Numbered from the stretch's first letter, positions 26,825 through 36,991 are shown. The stretch: 51,229 nucleotides of DNA from Pseudomonadota bacterium (GCA_018816735.1 JAHIVH010000078.1:1-51229), one strand, 5' to 3'. Numbers and translations: made by a program. The notes: a model not told the origin generated them from the letters alone.

Positions 26825-29239
26825 ATGACGTCTTCACAACTGGCGGCATATCTTCGTATAGTTGAACCGGATGACAAACAAAATTCGTTTCCCCCCGATT
26901 TTGAAGTGTTAATCTCCAAAATGGGAATAACCCATTCTTCGGATGAGCAATTTATTGCATCTCTTCCGTTTTCTTCAGGGGACGCGACCGTTGGTGTGGA
27001 AAACGAGTTTCAGACAATCGTAATCGGTAACGCAGATTCCGTGGATCTGCCGTTAGTGATCCAATCATCCAACTTTTATAAAAATACCGTCAAATATGCG
27101 ACAACCGGTGATTCGTCTCGCTATCTTTTAACCACCCTTGAACGCCATCTTTCAGATGGGACAACAACCATTTGGGAAAACAGCTGGATTCGTTTCCCTA
27201 AAAAATGCCTGAATCCATATGCGGATCAAACGCTGAAAACTGATTTGCACGCAAATAAAAGACTGCCGGGAAGTCTACCTCGAAAAGATGTAGGTCGGTT
27301 CTTTTTCAATAAAGACGGAGAATCCTTTGTGAGGATACCGGTCAGCTATACGCTGAAACTGGCGCTTGCAGATGCGGTGGGTGATGATCATACCCATCCA
27401 ATCATCCGGCACACGGCAGAAAAGCTCATGCATCATTTCTTAAATGACAACACGTCTCCTGAAATCACATCTTTTTATCCGGTTGAGTCAAAATGTGAGG
27501 GAAAAACAGGAGAACACGTGGCCAAAGAAACCCTTAAACGGTTTCTTCTGACCCAGTTTCTGATCCAATATACCAACCAAGCTTTTCAACTGGAAGAACA
27601 CGGTCAGAAGGCCCATGTCTATTTTGCCCCCCACCCGCCTTTGGGGCAGAAAAAACTGAATAATCTCATATCAGACTCCTTTTACAGGGAACTTTTTATG
27701 AGTCCATGCCTGTCCGGCTGGGATCAGGGGGAGGACAAACATCGGTATATGGGTCTATGTCACCGGGTTTTGTCTCTGAGTCAACTGAATGCCGTGGGCA
27801 AGCTCAAGGAGGCGGGCATCATTACAAGAAACCTGGTCGTGCTTCCCAATACGTCCAACACGAGCCTTGCCAACAATGGTACCCATGTGAGTATAGGCAG
27901 CAAAAAACTGGGTCGTCTATTAAGTAAAACAGATACCGGCATTACAGGCGCCGATGAAAAGTATATTGGGGATCTGGTCATCAAAATGATGGAACATTTT
28001 CTGCCTCTTTTTGCAGGAACGTATTCTGCCGCACCCTACCGGTTTGATTTCTGGGACTTTCACCCGGAAAAAATGCTTGGATTTCTGCCCCATGAACTCG
28101 ACTTTACCCACTTGCGCATGATCTGGCGTCGTTGGCGTAAAAAAGCATCCATCCGATGTTTCGGCCGCCCGATGACACCCTTTGGACCGGAAAAATTTGA
28201 TCGAATGTTAAGTCGTATTCTTCGGCTAAAAGGTGATTTCATCCCTGATGTCCGTCTGATCGATTACCTCGTGTCTCTCTTAAGTACCAATGCCAGCCCG
28301 GCTTTTAACGGACTTCCTGGAAGTGATGTCAATCTTAAAAAAGATTTGGCAGACATGGGGGTATTTGATGAGTCGATGCCGCTTTATTCGCTCTATCGAC
28401 TGAGGCAAAAACAACAGATGGGATTTTCCGGTTTTGAAGGCAGGTACTACAGTATTTTTGAAGATATTAATAAAGATATGGGCCATGCCGTTAATTTGCA
28501 ACATCTCCTCACCGTGCTTTCATATAAGTATATTTTTGAAAGAAAATTCGATCACGGAGATATCCCGGACCATCCGACTATTGAAAGCGAACGCCGCCAG
28601 ATATTTTTCGGCGCAGCCATAGGGATCCCTACCGTCTATGTCTGGAAAAACACGAAGAACCGTTTTATGGCAACCATCCTGAAACATGTGAACCGCACCC
28701 GTCCAAGCAAAAGATATAACGGGTATATCCGTGTCCTGATCAGCGAATACAGAAAAGCCTTGATTGCCATCATACGGAAAGACGCAAAAGAGATCATCGA
28801 AATCCTTGGGCTTGAGGACACAATAGTCGATCTTGAATTGCGCATAACCGAATCCGGCACCCACTCAGCGGAAGGAAAAATTACACGGGGCATACTGGAA
28901 CTTGCAGGCGGCAAGGATCCCATGAAGATGACAGGGGAAACGTTCAATCTGGCATCTGAAACCTATTACCGAACCATTTTGAAAAACAGGCATATTGAAT
29001 CTGCTTTTGATATTTTCAAACAGGATGTCACAAAGCTCGATTCCTGGGAAACCTGGCGGGAAGGCTATTACAATAAGGCGCTGTTGGAGACCCTTCAGGG
29101 TGAAAATATTGAACAATATCTGGCTGATATCAAGCCAGATCTTCTTTCCGAAACCCTGTCCAAAAAAAATTTAAAATGCATGATTCACCTGATCCTTCTC
29201 TCCATTCATCAGGATATGAAACAAGAGCATGCAGGCTGA
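26825..29239 (+). CDS. Large conserved-looking cytoplasmic protein of unknown function
   Basis: An 804-residue soluble protein with no signal peptide or membrane segment and no family I recognise. It has an acidic GVENEF near residue 60, a polar loop LPNTSNTSLANNGTHVS at about 340, and an aromatic, charged stretch FDFWDFHPEKMLGFLPHELD at about 405. It is strongly preceded by AAGGAG, is codon-typical for the window, and is followed within 20 bases by a phosphatidylserine-decarboxylase homologue and then an Lgt-like gene, so it is likely part of a lipid- or headgroup-related operon. The GVENEF element resembles the GxExE start of glutamate-cysteine-ligase-like enzymes, but too weakly for a call. 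Confidence 0.7.
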   Translation: MTSSQLAAYLRIVEPDDKQNSFPPDFEVLISKMGITHSSDEQFIASLPFSSGDATVGVENEFQTIVIGNADSVDLPLVIQSSNFYKNTVKYATTGDSSRYLLTTLERHLSDGTTTIWENSWIRFPKKCLNPYADQTLKTDLHANKRLPGSLPRKDVGRFFFNKDGESFVRIPVSYTLKLALADAVGDDHTHPIIRHTAEKLMHHFLNDNTSPEITSFYPVESKCEGKTGEHVAKETLKRFLLTQFLIQYTNQAFQLEEHGQKAHVYFAPHPPLGQKKLNNLISDSFYRELFMSPCLSGWDQGEDKHRYMGLCHRVLSLSQLNAVGKLKEAGIITRNLVVLPNTSNTSLANNGTHVSIGSKKLGRLLSKTDTGITGADEKYIGDLVIKMMEHFLPLFAGTYSAAPYRFDFWDFHPEKMLGFLPHELDFTHLRMIWRRWRKKASIRCFGRPMTPFGPEKFDRMLSRILRLKGDFIPDVRLIDYLVSLLSTNASPAFNGLPGSDVNLKKDLADMGVFDESMPLYSLYRLRQKQQMGFSGFEGRYYSIFEDINKDMGHAVNLQHLLTVLSYKYIFERKFDHGDIPDHPTIESERRQIFFGAAIGIPTVYVWKNTKNRFMATILKHVNRTRPSKRYNGYIRVLISEYRKALIAIIRKDAKEIIEILGLEDTIVDLELRITESGTHSAEGKITRGILELAGGKDPMKMTGETFNLASETYYRTILKNRHIESAFDIFKQDVTKLDSWETWREGYYNKALLETLQGENIEQYLADIKPDLLSETLSKKNLKCMIHLILLSIHQDMKQEHAG

Positions 29240-29256
29240 GGAGAATATTGAAAATA

Positions 29257-30276
29257 ATGACATCTGTATTAACACACCAATATATAAAAAGAGAGAACGA
29301 AGCGATTATGGATGAACGGCTTTTTGCCGATAAAATCATCAATGCCATCTATTCAATTCAAAGAGAGTGTCCATCCGTTTTATTCAATGTCCTGACCTCG
29401 AAAAGGGCTTCAAAAGTTCTGGCATTTTTTAATTATGATCTGCCTATGGGAGATAAACTCACCGGTGGTCGAAAACTGCTGTTATCGCTTGGTGTGGATA
29501 TGTCCGAATGCCTTGATCCACCTCGCAAACTCAATACAGTCCGAAACGTATTCGAACGCAAAATAAAATATTGGGACTGCCGACCCATGACGCAGGATGA
29601 TGCCGTTGTCGTCTCTCCGGCTGATGCCAAAATGATTGTTGGCTCATTTGCATCCGAATCACTGCTGTTTATCAAGGAAAAATTTTTTCATTTCGAGGAA
29701 TTGTTGGGCGCAGATAAGAAGAACTGGATTTCCGCATTCAAAGGAGGTGATTTTTCCATCTTCCGCTTGACGCCTGAGAAATATCACTACAATCATACGC
29801 CGGTTTCAGGAAAAGTGGTCGATATTTATGAAATTGATGGCCGTTACCATTCCTGTAATCCAGGAGCGGTTGTATCATTGATCACGCCCTTTTCGAAAAA
29901 CAAGCGGGTTGTCACGATTATCGATACGGATGTTTCAGGGGGCAGCCATGTGGGAAAAGTGGCCATGATCGAGATTACCGCGCTCATGATAGGCGAAATC
30001 GTCCAATGTTACAGCGACATCCGGTACGATCTGCCCATACCCGTAAAAGAAGGTATGTTATTAAAAAAAGGACAACCCAAAAGCCTTTACCGTCCAGGCA
30101 GCTCTGTTGATGTCGTGATCTTCGAAAAAAATAAAATCCGGTTTTCAAAAGATATCCTCAGGAATCTGAATAGAACCGATGTCAATAGCCGTTTTTCGAG
30201 GCATTTTCAAAAATCCCTTGTCGAAACGGAAGTAAAGGTGCGTTCACCTATTGCTGAAAGGATTGATAAGAAATGA
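29257..30276 (+). CDS. Phosphatidylserine decarboxylase-family protein
   Basis: About 339 residues. The C-terminal half has the family pattern: RLTPEKYHYNHTPVSGKV, then GRYHSCNPGAV, then EITALMIGEIVQ. The self-cleavage site that makes the pyruvoyl group is present as PGSSVDVVIF, with cleavage expected between Gly281 and Ser282. Classic PSD makes phosphatidylethanolamine from phosphatidylserine at the inner membrane. This protein has a long N-terminal extension and no clear membrane helix, like the larger soluble PSD-like proteins, so its substrate may differ. The start is uncertain (TTG 29248, ATG 29257 or ATG 29308); GAGGAG lies upstream of the first two. The gene follows the 804-residue protein closely. 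Confidence 0.8.
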   Translation: MTSVLTHQYIKRENEAIMDERLFADKIINAIYSIQRECPSVLFNVLTSKRASKVLAFFNYDLPMGDKLTGGRKLLLSLGVDMSECLDPPRKLNTVRNVFERKIKYWDCRPMTQDDAVVVSPADAKMIVGSFASESLLFIKEKFFHFEELLGADKKNWISAFKGGDFSIFRLTPEKYHYNHTPVSGKVVDIYEIDGRYHSCNPGAVVSLITPFSKNKRVVTIIDTDVSGGSHVGKVAMIEITALMIGEIVQCYSDIRYDLPIPVKEGMLLKKGQPKSLYRPGSSVDVVIFEKNKIRFSKDILRNLNRTDVNSRFSRHFQKSLVETEVKVRSPIAERIDKK

Positions 30277-30319
30277 ACCCAAATAAAAATAAATACGCTA
30301 TTATAGGAGAAATGTTTTA

Positions 30320-31375
30320 ATGACGCCATATCTATTCATTTTCACCATCACACTCTTTTTATTCGTACTCTTCAGATGGGCATTTCGCGAGCTGCCGTCA
30401 GAACGATGGCAGATTCTGGGTGTTATACCTTCTGTCAAGGAGTCGGATGGCTTCTGGCAGGGTATCAACTTGACATATTATGGATTGTTTACCGCTACGG
30501 CCTATGTATTTGCCATCGGCCTTGCTTACATTTTACTGGGCGCTTTATCCGTTCCTGCAGGTATGACGACTGTAATTCTTTTAGTCATATGCAGTGCCAG
30601 TATACCTGCATCAAGAACACTCGCGCACATTATCGAAAAAAAACCGCACACCGCCAGTGTCGGCGCAGCCTCATTTGTGGGTATCATGATCGCACCCTTT
30701 GCGTTATGGGGGATCAAACATATTTTCAGCCTGGTTACGCATACGGAACTTAATATCCTACCGACGCTGGCAGTGCTTGGCATCGCCTATGCATTTGGTG
30801 AGGGAATCGGCCGCCTGGCCTGTATCAGTTTTGGATGCTGCTATGGTAAACCGCTGGATGAGCTGCCTGTTTTATTGCGAAGAATTTTAGGGTTCCGGCC
30901 TTTTGTGTTCGCCGGGTCCACCAAAAAAATAGCGTACGCCGACCACTTGGACGAAATGGAAATTTTCCCTGTCCAGGCCATCACCGCTGTTTTATACTGT
31001 GTCACAGGTATCATGGGGATTCTTTTGTATATCAGTGGATTCTATCGTTTTGCATTTCTTTTGACACTCACAATTACCCAATTATGGCGGTTCCTATCTG
31101 AATTTTTAAGGGCCGATTACCGGGGCAGTAAAAAGATTTCCATTTATCAAATCATGGCTCTCTTTACCATTCCGTACGGTTTTTTTATTGCGGACTTTTT
31201 TTATCCATTAAATATCATTAAGCCTGCCGATCTCCTCATGGGTTTTAAAATTATCGGCAATCCATTGCTTTTGATATTTTTGCAAATTCTATGGATGGCC
31301 ATGTTTTGGCACAGTGGCAGAAGTCATGTCACTGGTGCAAGGCTTAAATTTCATGTAAACCACACTAAAATTTAA
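30320..31375 (+). CDS. Prolipoprotein diacylglyceryl transferase (Lgt)-like membrane protein
   Basis: A 351-residue protein with about seven to eight membrane helices. The Lgt-type core is visible: GEGIGRLACISFGCCYGKPL (about residues 158-180), FPVQAITAVLY (about 215) and FLSEFLRADYRG (about 258). Lgt moves diacylglycerol from phosphatidylglycerol to lipoprotein cysteines. The extra N-terminal helices and unusual neighbours suggest a paralogue acting on another acceptor or lipid rather than the housekeeping Lgt; that is inference. A ribosome binding site AGGAG lies ten bases before the ATG. It ends six bases from the convergent radical SAM gene. Confidence 0.75.
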   Translation: MTPYLFIFTITLFLFVLFRWAFRELPSERWQILGVIPSVKESDGFWQGINLTYYGLFTATAYVFAIGLAYILLGALSVPAGMTTVILLVICSASIPASRTLAHIIEKKPHTASVGAASFVGIMIAPFALWGIKHIFSLVTHTELNILPTLAVLGIAYAFGEGIGRLACISFGCCYGKPLDELPVLLRRILGFRPFVFAGSTKKIAYADHLDEMEIFPVQAITAVLYCVTGIMGILLYISGFYRFAFLLTLTITQLWRFLSEFLRADYRGSKKISIYQIMALFTIPYGFFIADFFYPLNIIKPADLLMGFKIIGNPLLLIFLQILWMAMFWHSGRSHVTGARLKFHVNHTKI

Positions 31376-31381
31376 GATGTA

Positions 31382-32692
31382 TTATTTTTGCGTATAGAAG
31401 GCTAATTTACTCATATTCGGTTTTTTTCTACCATCAAAGAACTGACATAACCGGTAGTATCGGAGGTCATTCATCCAGAAACGGAAATAGGTCCTGTCTG
31501 TAATGACCTGTTTGATCAGATGAAGGGGAGAAGAGAACAGCTGTAACAAGGGGGCAATCTGTTCTGATGGGTCCCTGAAACATTCCCAATCGCAGCGCTT
31601 GCAGTGTGTATTGAGGTCAATTCGTTTGAGATTAAGATCCCAGTATTTGCCCATATCTTCATTTCCCCGGTATCCGCAGGGAAATGCATTGCCTTTGTTC
31701 GCATCTATGAAAAAGTAATCGATTCCCCCGAGGCATCTGGAGGGGGTATGACCATTCCCATGGTCACTGCTGTATTGGCGGTGCAAGTTAAAAAGCGAGG
31801 TCAGGGGAGAAAAAATACGAATTTTTGATCGAAACTCCGTAACACTATCCATCAAAACCTTGAATAATACCGCCTTTTCTGCCTGAGTGAACCGGACAAT
31901 TCTGTCTGTAGCGGTCGCGGCATAGACAGCATTTGTATCTTTTTCTGACGTATCGATACTCATGGGATAACATGTATTTGCGATTGTAAATCCCATATTT
32001 ATCACCCGTTTATAGAACTGCCGCATCGCTTCTCTATAGCGATTATAAAACGCTTCCAGATAATCTGTTTCACATGGAAATTCACGGGGATCAAGTTCGG
32101 ACGTAAAACGTCCGCCGATATTTCGGTTCACACCCAGATTAACAGAAGGGTACAGCCCGTGAGCATGAAATATGGGAATGGCTTTTTCAATACCGCCTAT
32201 GACCCCTGGAAGACCCCGCATGGCTTCATGAACCTCAGGTACGCTGGAATCCATACTTATCCAGAAATTTCTAAGGGGTGTGCTCGCCAGTTTCTCAATG
32301 GTTTCAGTCACACGTGATTTGAACCGGTCAATGTTTGACCCGTTTATTCTCATGAAAAACCCATTGGTTCCGGTGCGGATGAATCTGATACCTGAATGAC
32401 CGGCATATTGAATCAGTTCGGTCAGGTCATCCAAACATAGCAAGGGCTCTCCACCGGTAAAGGAGAGGGCGGCCACACCATTTGCTGCTGCCGCATCTAT
32501 TATTTTTTTGATCTGATCATTTGAAAGCCGGCTCCGACGGAAAGGATTGGAAATCCGCATGCCACAGTGGGGACACATGGCATTGCACCGGTCCGTTATC
32601 TGGACAATCACCTGGCCGGGTGAACGATGATGGCCGATGGATTTTAAATCGCTTAAAAGCGTTCGACAGACCGGAATCATTTTCTCTTTCAT
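31382..32692 (-). CDS. Radical SAM protein with C-terminal cysteine-rich auxiliary region
   Basis: A 436-residue enzyme. The radical SAM cluster motif CNAMCPHC (Cys36, Cys40, Cys43) is followed by SFTGGEPLL, typical of SAM binding. The C-terminal part has CLGGIDYFFID, FPCGYRG and CKRCDWECF, a SPASM/Twitch-like arrangement that could hold extra iron-sulfur clusters. The substrate cannot be told from sequence. The ATG at 32692 overlaps the stop of the upstream glycosyltransferase (TGATG); an in-frame TTG three bases earlier is less likely. Co-translation with a PHP-glycosyltransferase points to an envelope glycolipid or polysaccharide job. Confidence 0.85.
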   Translation of the reverse strand: MKEKMIPVCRTLLSDLKSIGHHRSPGQVIVQITDRCNAMCPHCGMRISNPFRRSRLSNDQIKKIIDAAAANGVAALSFTGGEPLLCLDDLTELIQYAGHSGIRFIRTGTNGFFMRINGSNIDRFKSRVTETIEKLASTPLRNFWISMDSSVPEVHEAMRGLPGVIGGIEKAIPIFHAHGLYPSVNLGVNRNIGGRFTSELDPREFPCETDYLEAFYNRYREAMRQFYKRVINMGFTIANTCYPMSIDTSEKDTNAVYAATATDRIVRFTQAEKAVLFKVLMDSVTEFRSKIRIFSPLTSLFNLHRQYSSDHGNGHTPSRCLGGIDYFFIDANKGNAFPCGYRGNEDMGKYWDLNLKRIDLNTHCKRCDWECFRDPSEQIAPLLQLFSSPLHLIKQVITDRTYFRFWMNDLRYYRLCQFFDGRKKPNMSKLAFYTQK

Positions 32693-35142
32693 CAATTATA
32701 AAAGAACGGAGTTTGCGAGCTGTTTATTGCTGGCATGGGTTCGTGATACATATTCCACTGTTTCAAGAAAGCGGATTCAAATGACCGGGAGGCCATATAG
32801 GTCCTTGCCTGTTTTTTCATTGTTGCGAGATGTTCCGGGTGATTGATAAGCCATTCGATTTTTTCGACAAACATGTTCACGTCTCCGGCTGGAACCACGT
32901 ATCCGGTGACATCGGGAATAAGGTTTTCACTGGGTCCGCCTTGATCGGTTACGATGACCGGTATGCCTGAAGCTTGCGCTTCCAAAACAACATTGCCAAA
33001 CGTGTCACTGGTGGATGGGAAAACGAAAATATCGCTGCTGGCATAGGCTTCACTTAATTCATCCCCTTCCATGTATCCCGTAAAAATAATGGGTAGTCCT
33101 ATGGACCGGATTTTCATCTCTTTCAGGTAAGGGCCGCCACCTACGACAACCAGGTGGACATTCGCATGCGACATTGAAATCCGCTTCATCAATTCAATCA
33201 GGATATCGAGATTCTTTTCTTTTGCAACACGTCCCACATACAAAAGTTTGATTTCCGTATTCGGCATTTTATACCGGCTTTTGAAAAAACCGTTTCGTTT
33301 GACCGGATTGAAAAGAAGTGTGTCAATTCCCCGGGCATACAATCGGATTTTCTCTTTGCTGATTCCCCGTTCGATCAATTCATCCCCTGTGGCTTTTGAT
33401 GGCACAAATACCCTGTCCATTTGATTGTAAAACCATCTCATATATCGCCACGTCAGGTCTTCCAGCCCTGTGTCTCCTGTAATTTCCTTGACATACTGGG
33501 GAAATGCTGTGTGATAGGTGCCATATACGGGAAGTTTTAAAATTCTTGCTATGCATAAAGCAGCAACTCCTACCGGCCCCGGTGTTGCAATGTGAATCCG
33601 GTTGATTTCTGTTTGATAGCAGTAATCGATCATTTTCAGAATCGGCGGGTAGTGGACTTTGAGTTCCGAATATTCGGGTATTTCAAAGGAACCAATCGGT
33701 TCAAAGGTTTTAAAGGAAGGGTGATATTCTCCCGGACCGCAGGTGATCAAAATCATCTCTTTTCCCAATTGAGAGGCAATCTGCGATTGTTTTTTTAAGG
33801 TTTTGGCAACACCGTTTATATCATGAAGCGTATCTGTGAAGTGACCGACCTTCAATCGTTTGTCTTCTGTTGAAACGCCTTGCATGCGATTTTCTATCGT
33901 CTTTACAAACAACCGGTCCTTGGTAAACACCTTGTATGCGATAAAGTAGGGGGAAAGCATGGAATAAAGCGCACCGCCGGCACCGATCATCTGAAACACA
34001 TCAAAAAGATTTCCCCGGCAAAATTTCTCCATCATGGTATTGCATAATCGCGCAAGGATTTCATCCGAGGTCTGATCGACAAAGTTGTAACAAAGCGATA
34101 TCTTTTCCTCTGTGGTGATTGTCTCTCCGTTGATTATTTGCTTAAATTCCGGAAAGCGGTTAAGTACTTCTCTTGCTGTTTGCAGGCAGAACGTGGATAA
34201 ATTCCGTGATTCGTTAAATTCTGTTTCCCAATCTCTTCCCTTTCTCTTCTGATTAAATGGCGGCAGGGGTCTTTTTTGATTCGCGGGTGTATTCAGGACA
34301 TGATCGATAAAGGAAAGAAACGGGTCCTTTTTTTTGAACCGGTTGAGTTTAAATTTTTTATTATAAAACTGATATGCAATGGCATACAAGGTATGGGCCA
34401 TCATTCTTGGATGATAGGGCTCGCCGCATGCACGGCTCTTATGCTGATCGATTGCGGAAAGAAAATCCTTCACATTTCGTGCTTCTTCGACCACCGTGTA
34501 TGTCCTTGCAATATGAAACCCGGAATGGTCATCTGACCCGCCGGTAAGATTCTTTTGCCAGGGTAGGGGACCAAATGGTTCTATGTTATGTTTATTTGCG
34601 AGCGTGTCGATATCCTTTTCACTTAACTGATTCAGGATATTCATTAGTATAGTGTTCTGAAAGCTGTCTCGTGTACCGTTCAATTCAAAATTATTAAAGA
34701 GAAGGAGCAGTTTTTCAAAATGATCTGCCGTAAGCCGATCATTTATGGCAAAAAGGGGATGGGCCACAACATGGGTGATCGATTCTTTCTTTAAATAATG
34801 AGAAAGATCAAATATGTTTTTCCTGATTTTTGAAATATTTTCATGTTGCGCTTCAGTGATATCAAGTGTTAGCACGTGAATTTTACACCCGTTATCCGGG
34901 AAATAGGTGGTCACTTCCTCACTGATGAACGTATCCGGTAGATGGGCGATTTCCAGACTCCCGGCAATTGTATTGTGATCACTGATCGTGATATAGTCCA
35001 TACCCTTCTGTTTGGCCAACTCATAAATGTTGATCGGCTCAACATAGCTCTCCGAACATCCCAGTTTTTGGAGAATCCAATAGGACGGTCGAACCGAAAA
35101 TTTTGAATGGACGTGAAGATCAGCTTTCATTTTTTGCTTCAT
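32692..35142 (-). CDS. PHP-domain phosphoesterase fused to a glycosyltransferase family 4
   Basis: An 816-residue fusion. The N-terminal PHP domain (about residues 1-260) has the metal motifs DLHVHSKFS, SDHNT, EEVTTYF and VVAHPL. The C-terminal part (about 420-800) is a GT-B family 4 glycosyltransferase, with GRVAKEKNLD and FVFPSTSDTFGNVVLEAQASG, which carries the EX7E nucleotide-sugar motif. The linker region (about 265-415) has no recognised domain. Such a protein would transfer a sugar and possibly hydrolyse a phosphoester on the same pathway, in the cytoplasm or at the inner membrane. GAGGT lies seven bases before the ATG. The stop overlaps the radical SAM start, so these two form an operon. 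Confidence 0.85.
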   Translation of the reverse strand: MKQKMKADLHVHSKFSVRPSYWILQKLGCSESYVEPINIYELAKQKGMDYITISDHNTIAGSLEIAHLPDTFISEEVTTYFPDNGCKIHVLTLDITEAQHENISKIRKNIFDLSHYLKKESITHVVAHPLFAINDRLTADHFEKLLLLFNNFELNGTRDSFQNTILMNILNQLSEKDIDTLANKHNIEPFGPLPWQKNLTGGSDDHSGFHIARTYTVVEEARNVKDFLSAIDQHKSRACGEPYHPRMMAHTLYAIAYQFYNKKFKLNRFKKKDPFLSFIDHVLNTPANQKRPLPPFNQKRKGRDWETEFNESRNLSTFCLQTAREVLNRFPEFKQIINGETITTEEKISLCYNFVDQTSDEILARLCNTMMEKFCRGNLFDVFQMIGAGGALYSMLSPYFIAYKVFTKDRLFVKTIENRMQGVSTEDKRLKVGHFTDTLHDINGVAKTLKKQSQIASQLGKEMILITCGPGEYHPSFKTFEPIGSFEIPEYSELKVHYPPILKMIDYCYQTEINRIHIATPGPVGVAALCIARILKLPVYGTYHTAFPQYVKEITGDTGLEDLTWRYMRWFYNQMDRVFVPSKATGDELIERGISKEKIRLYARGIDTLLFNPVKRNGFFKSRYKMPNTEIKLLYVGRVAKEKNLDILIELMKRISMSHANVHLVVVGGGPYLKEMKIRSIGLPIIFTGYMEGDELSEAYASSDIFVFPSTSDTFGNVVLEAQASGIPVIVTDQGGPSENLIPDVTGYVVPAGDVNMFVEKIEWLINHPEHLATMKKQARTYMASRSFESAFLKQWNMYHEPMPAINSSQTPFFYN

Positions 35143-35278
35143 GGTTTACCTCAACTTTTAAATATGAATCATAATACAAAACAATAGTCCTTTGCTATGT
35201 GACTATTTAAATGACAGAGATTAGGGTATTTTTAAGAAAAGGTTAGATTTCTGTTAAATTTTGTAAAAATTTTCGCAT

Positions 35279-35974
35279 GTGTTGTTGGGTGAATACCTGG
35301 GAAATATCTGGTGTGTCAAACTTATGGGAAAAATCGGTAACCCGGCCTTTATTCCCGACCTGATTCGGGTCATCAACGAAACAGACCCGCTTGACTTTAT
35401 TTTCAGTGATGCGGTTCATGCATTGCAGTGCATTGATGATGCCGGCCACCATGACATATTAACCGCTATTAAAGAAGGACAAATAACCGAGCCCCTGACA
35501 CAAATGGATTTACTGCAAGCGCTCCCATATGGGGAATCTTTTGATATCGCCTACCAGCTATGGAATCCTGAAGATGGGGAGAATGATATAGATTCATTTG
35601 AAACATATGCCCATACCCTTGCGGGGATAGTTGATATTCGGGGGATTGAAGCGCTTCAGGATATTCTATTTGAAGGTAACGCCATTTTTGTAGGAAATTC
35701 CCTTGAAACGTTATGCATTCTGCATGAAGTGGACATTCCTGAATTATCAATTATCCATAAACAAAGAGAAGTGGCACAAAAACGACGGGAGAGGCAGTGG
35801 AAGGACATGGACTCACTTGGAAGAAAGATCAATGCCCCAAGCCTTTTGGACCCGATAACTGATTTTACCCAGCCATCAAATGTGGGTACAATCAAAAGAG
35901 ACACACCCAAAGTCGGCAGAAACGATCCATGCCCATGTGGAAGCGGAAAAAAATATAAAAAATGCTGTCTTTAA
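35279..35974 (+). CDS. HEAT-like protein with C-terminal SEC-C zinc motif
   Basis: A 231-residue protein. The C-terminus [20 protein letters not shown] is a complete SEC-C zinc-binding motif, as at the end of SecA and many small proteins. The N-terminal part is helical with HEAT-like repeats ([20 protein letters not shown]). The only start that preserves it is a GTG at 35279, without a ribosome binding site, and an in-frame stop lies just upstream. The first repeat seems to begin abruptly, so the gene may be 5'-truncated or start elsewhere. SEC-C/HEAT proteins have no firmly established role. Confidence 0.65.
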   Translation: MLLGEYLGNIWCVKLMGKIGNPAFIPDLIRVINETDPLDFIFSDAVHALQCIDDAGHHDILTAIKEGQITEPLTQMDLLQALPYGESFDIAYQLWNPEDGENDIDSFETYAHTLAGIVDIRGIEALQDILFEGNAIFVGNSLETLCILHEVDIPELSIIHKQREVAQKRRERQWKDMDSLGRKINAPSLLDPITDFTQPSNVGTIKRDTPKVGRNDPCPCGSGKKYKKCCL

Positions 35975-36034
35975 CAACGCAAAGCACTGATTCAACATCT
36001 GGTAAAGGCCTGTATATGAGAGGATAAATAAAAA

Positions 36035-36991
36035 ATGACCTCACGAAATTCTAAAAGCAACAAGGACCAAGGCAATGTGGACAAAATGATCGCTGAGATC
36101 ACCGTCGATACATACGATGATAATGAAACACTTTGGGCTTTCCGACAGGCCTTCGAAGACCACGTTGATCTTCCTGCCGATGGCTTTATCATTGGGGTGC
36201 CGGTTATCGTGATTGAATTTGACTACGACGGCAACGAACGACGGGGGCTAACGGCGAAATGTCGACGTGAAGACGGTTCCGAATACAGGGTTGCCGCCGC
36301 CGATATTGTGTTCCCCCAGTTTTCGGCAGGTGCAAATTACATAGCGGCCTACCGTAAATGGCTTAATCTGGATCCTTTTCCGGTCCAGGACTCAAAGCCT
36401 TCCAGACGCCAACAGCAACACAAGGCCACTTTAGACGACATCGATCTTAGCAGACCGGTCGAACTGGTGGCCCTATCAGTCAAGGAGCGCGTTGTCCGGT
36501 GCCGTTTGTTGGGAAGTGATCGAATGATCACACTGCGTGCGAATCACATTTGGGACGTAGCTAATGATCCCATCACTCGGGCCAACGATCTCAACGCTGC
36601 CGGTGAACGGGCAGATGCGATAAAAATCTTGATGGATCTGTGCCAGTCAGATCTGCGCTGCCTTGATGCCCATTCACATCTGGGTAATTTTGCCTTTGAT
36701 CACAGACCGCAAGTTGCCATCCAACATTATGAAGTTGGTTTTCGTATCGGCGAGCTATCTCTGGGGGAAGACTTTACCGGTGTGTTGCCGTGGGGTCATA
36801 TCGACAACCGACCGTTTCTGCGTTGCATGCATGGTTATGGATCGTGTCTCTGGCGTCTTGGACAATTTGCCGAGGCAGAGCACATTTTTCAGAAAATGCT
36901 CTGGCTCAATCCATCGGATAATCAGGGCGTGCGGTTTCTCATTGATGAGGTGAAAACAAACACAGCGTGGGAAGACCGTGAAAACGACTAA
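36035..36991 (+). CDS. Hypothetical protein with TPR-like C-terminal half
   Basis: A 318-residue soluble protein. The N-terminal half (about 20-110) is a beta-rich domain with FIIGVPVIVIEFDYDGN. The C-terminal half has two TPR-like helix pairs (CLDAHSHLGNFAFD and SCLWRLGQFAEAEHIFQKML). No catalytic motif is recognised. GAGAGG about 12 bases before the ATG is the likely ribosome binding site. It follows the SEC-C gene at 60 bases on the same strand. Confidence 0.6.
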   Translation: MTSRNSKSNKDQGNVDKMIAEITVDTYDDNETLWAFRQAFEDHVDLPADGFIIGVPVIVIEFDYDGNERRGLTAKCRREDGSEYRVAAADIVFPQFSAGANYIAAYRKWLNLDPFPVQDSKPSRRQQQHKATLDDIDLSRPVELVALSVKERVVRCRLLGSDRMITLRANHIWDVANDPITRANDLNAAGERADAIKILMDLCQSDLRCLDAHSHLGNFAFDHRPQVAIQHYEVGFRIGELSLGEDFTGVLPWGHIDNRPFLRCMHGYGSCLWRLGQFAEAEHIFQKMLWLNPSDNQGVRFLIDEVKTNTAWEDREND

